DNA from: Lentisphaeria bacterium | Lineage (GTDB): Bacteria; Verrucomicrobiota; Lentisphaeria; JABSQK01; UBA12247 | NCBI GenBank assembly: GCA_003477185.1 | Contig: DMTJ01000262.1 | Coordinates: 553-7,259, forward strand | Length of the DNA: 6,707 bases | Direction: 5' to 3' | Shown here: positions 5,213 through 6,707 of the stretch, one piece after another | Position numbering within the stretch: position 1 is the first letter of the stretch | How the letters are laid out: each line of letters begins with the position of its first letter | Made by a program: the position numbers and the translations under genes | Notes under the pieces: model-generated | Database searches by the model: none | Seen by the model: only the letters and a program-made list of their open reading frames with translations | Told to the model about the DNA's origin: nothing

Positions 5213-6707
5213 GGAGCAAGCTCATTGACATGCACGTAGTAGGCGGCGGTTTGCAGGCCGGCGGGCGATGAGAATTCTGCGCGTACGCGGTAATCGCCTT
5301 CGGGCAGGTCTACCTCGAATCTGGCGGTGGCGTCGCCGGGCGAGATGTCCAGTTGCTGCATGGGCAGACCTGAGATCCGCAGGATCGCCTGCTCAATGTC
5401 CAGCGCACGGCTGCCCTCATAGAACTGAGTGGAGCCGGGCGCGACGCCTTCCCTATCGTAGGTGATATCACAGCCTTCGTCGATGGCTGCGGAGATCGCA
5501 TGGCCAGCTTCGGCCGGCCAGCGCCTTAGCTCGAAGCGAAACTTGCCGGCTCGCTCCACCTGCAGTGGCCACCAGCCGAGGCATGATTGGCCCTTGCGAA
5601 CTTGGGCTTGATTCCAGACCTGCATGCCATCCGAGCGTAGATCGTGCGTGCGGAGAATGACCTCGCGACCGTTGCCGATGAAGAATGGGGTCTCCCGGTC
5701 TGCCTGAGCCGCGCAGAGCGTCCACCAGTCTTCATAGCCTGCCCGTAGTTCTGCGACGATGTCGGGGTGGTCGCTTGCCACATTCTGCGTCTGGCCAGGA
5801 TCTACCGTTAGGTCGTAAAGCTCGTGACGGTTCACCAGGCGCCAGCGATTCTTCATCACGCAGCTCTGGCGCCATTTCACTGGGTCGGCCACACGCTGGG
5901 TATCGGTCACGACCATTCTTTCGGACCAGTGGTCGCTTGTCTCCCCATGCAGCAGGGAGACAAGGCTTTCGCCGTGGAATGTGTGGGCGCCCGGGGCCAC
6001 CTGGCACATTTCGAGAAGTGTGGGCATGAAGTCTGTGTAGCCGGAGAGGGTATCAATCCTCCGTGGCGTGTCTCCTAGCCCTGCTGGCCAGCGCATCAGA
6101 AATGGAATTCTGTGTCCGCCTTCATACGGGCTTCCTTTGAGGCCACGCATGCCGGAATTATAGGCATCCTCGCCACCGCCGGCGCCGGTCTGACCGTTAT
6201 CGCTCATGAAGATGAGGATCGTGTTGTCCTCCAGTTCCAGCTCTGCCAGTTTGGCCCTGAGTCTGCCAAAGTTTTCGTCGATATTGGTGATCATGCCGAG
6301 AAACCTGGCGTAGGTCTCACTGATGTCGGCATCGTCATAAAGGTCGCGATAGCGTGGCTCGACGTTGAACGGTCCGTGGGGGGCGTTGGTCGAGATCATG
6401 CAGAAGAAGGGCTCGTCGCGATGTTCCTCGATAAAGCACATGCCTTCGCTGAAGAAGACATCGGTGCAATAGCCGTCAAACTTCTTGGGTTCGCCATTGA
6501 CCAAGTAGGTGTCGTCAAAGTAGTCGTTGCCCCACCAGTCTGGTTGCTGGCTGATGCCACCGCCGCCATGGTAGATGGCGGTTTGGAAGCCACGGTCCTC
6601 CGGACGATAGGGATGATCATCGCCCAGATGCCACTTGCCAAAGATTCCTGTTCGATAGCCGGCTTCGCCCAGCGCGGTGGGGAGGGTCCATTCTTCGCGG
6701 CGGAGCA
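5209..6707 (-). CDS. Arylsulfatase-family sulfatase, C-terminal 498 residues (cut by right window edge)
   Basis: The frame stays open from the stop at 5209 to the window edge; the TTG at 6504 is an internal Leu, not the start. Numbering from the first full codon (6705), the second sulfatase signature is at 16-28 (GYRTGIFGKWHLG, with active-site Lys and His). APHGPF (108-113) supplies another conserved His, MSDNG (167-171) the Asp-Asn metal ligands, and GLKGSPYEGGHRIPF (188-202) the conserved Lys. HELYDL followed by DP and N (295-308) is the usual end of the catalytic domain. A beta-rich extension of about 150 residues follows, including ELRRWP (392-397) and GDYRVRAEF (470-478). These enzymes cleave sulfate esters, commonly of sulfated glycans; the substrate cannot be told. 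The C/S-x-P-x-R site carrying the formylglycine precursor and any signal peptide lie outside the window, so Cys or Ser type is unknown. It overlaps the DHFR gene by 4 nt. Confidence 0.95.
   Translation of the reverse strand, partial: LRREEWTLPTALGEAGYRTGIFGKWHLGDDHPYRPEDRGFQTAIYHGGGGISQQPDWWGNDYFDDTYLVNGEPKKFDGYCTDVFFSEGMCFIEEHRDEPFFCMISTNAPHGPFNVEPRYRDLYDDADISETYARFLGMITNIDENFGRLRAKLAELELEDNTILIFMSDNGQTGAGGGEDAYNSGMRGLKGSPYEGGHRIPFLMRWPAGLGDTPRRIDTLSGYTDFMPTLLEMCQVAPGAHTFHGESLVSLLHGETSDHWSERMVVTDTQRVADPVKWRQSCVMKNRWRLVNRHELYDLTVDPGQTQNVASDHPDIVAELRAGYEDWWTLCAAQADRETPFFIGNGREVILRTHDLRSDGMQVWNQAQVRKGQSCLGWWPLQVERAGKFRFELRRWPAEAGHAISAAIDEGCDITYDREGVAPGSTQFYEGSRALDIEQAILRISGLPMQQLDISPGDATARFEVDLPEGDYRVRAEFSSPAGLQTAAYYVHVNELAP

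Noticed and set aside
6502..6504. TTG as the start codon of the sulfatase
   Set aside because: The same frame continues upstream to the window edge and encodes the conserved GKWHLG signature, so the true start is outside the window.
1..6707. CRISPR array, tRNA/rRNA genes, insertion sequence or defence system
   Set aside because: No regularly spaced long repeats, RNA gene signatures, terminal inverted repeats, transposase or defence-type domains were found; the repetition seen is protein-level ankyrin repeats.

Overview
All six genes I can support lie on the minus strand, so the window reads right to left. In transcription order they are: a C-terminal portion of a sulfatase (cut by the right edge), a dihydrofolate reductase-like protein, a large lipoprotein of unknown function, MnmE (tRNA modification GTPase), an exported ankyrin-repeat protein, and the first 44 residues of an FHA-domain protein (cut by the left edge). 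No RNA gene, mobile element, CRISPR array or plus-strand gene is supported. The long plus-strand ORFs are GC-rich shadows of the minus-strand genes.

The layout is very compact. Sulfatase/DHFR and DHFR/lipoprotein each overlap by 4 nt as ATGA. Lipoprotein/MnmE share one base as TGATG. The ankyrin and FHA genes overlap by 11 nt. The only non-coding gap is 53 nt between mnmE and the ankyrin gene (1448-1500); it contains an 8-bp direct repeat with an 11-bp period and an 11-codon mini-ORF whose stop overlaps the ankyrin start. No promoter or terminator is recognisable. This looks like an interior piece of one long, probably translationally coupled operon, possibly re-entered before the ankyrin gene.

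The organism is a GC-rich Gram-negative-type bacterium, because there is a lipobox lipoprotein and an exported ankyrin protein. An arylsulfatase-type enzyme with a C-terminal extension, together with FHA and ankyrin proteins and housekeeping genes mixed in one operon, suggests the Planctomycetota/Verrucomicrobiota/Kiritimatiellota/Lentisphaerota group. That is an inference of modest confidence, since no rRNA or other strong marker is present.

Functionally the genes do not form an obvious pathway. The one biochemical link is folate: MnmE (with MnmG) takes its one-carbon unit from a tetrahydrofolate derivative, and DHFR makes tetrahydrofolate. The most notable observations are the DHFR-like protein, which has Ala at the position of the normally conserved folate-binding Arg and Glu at the catalytic Asp position; the unclassified 627-residue lipoprotein; and the exported ankyrin-repeat protein overlapping an FHA gene.
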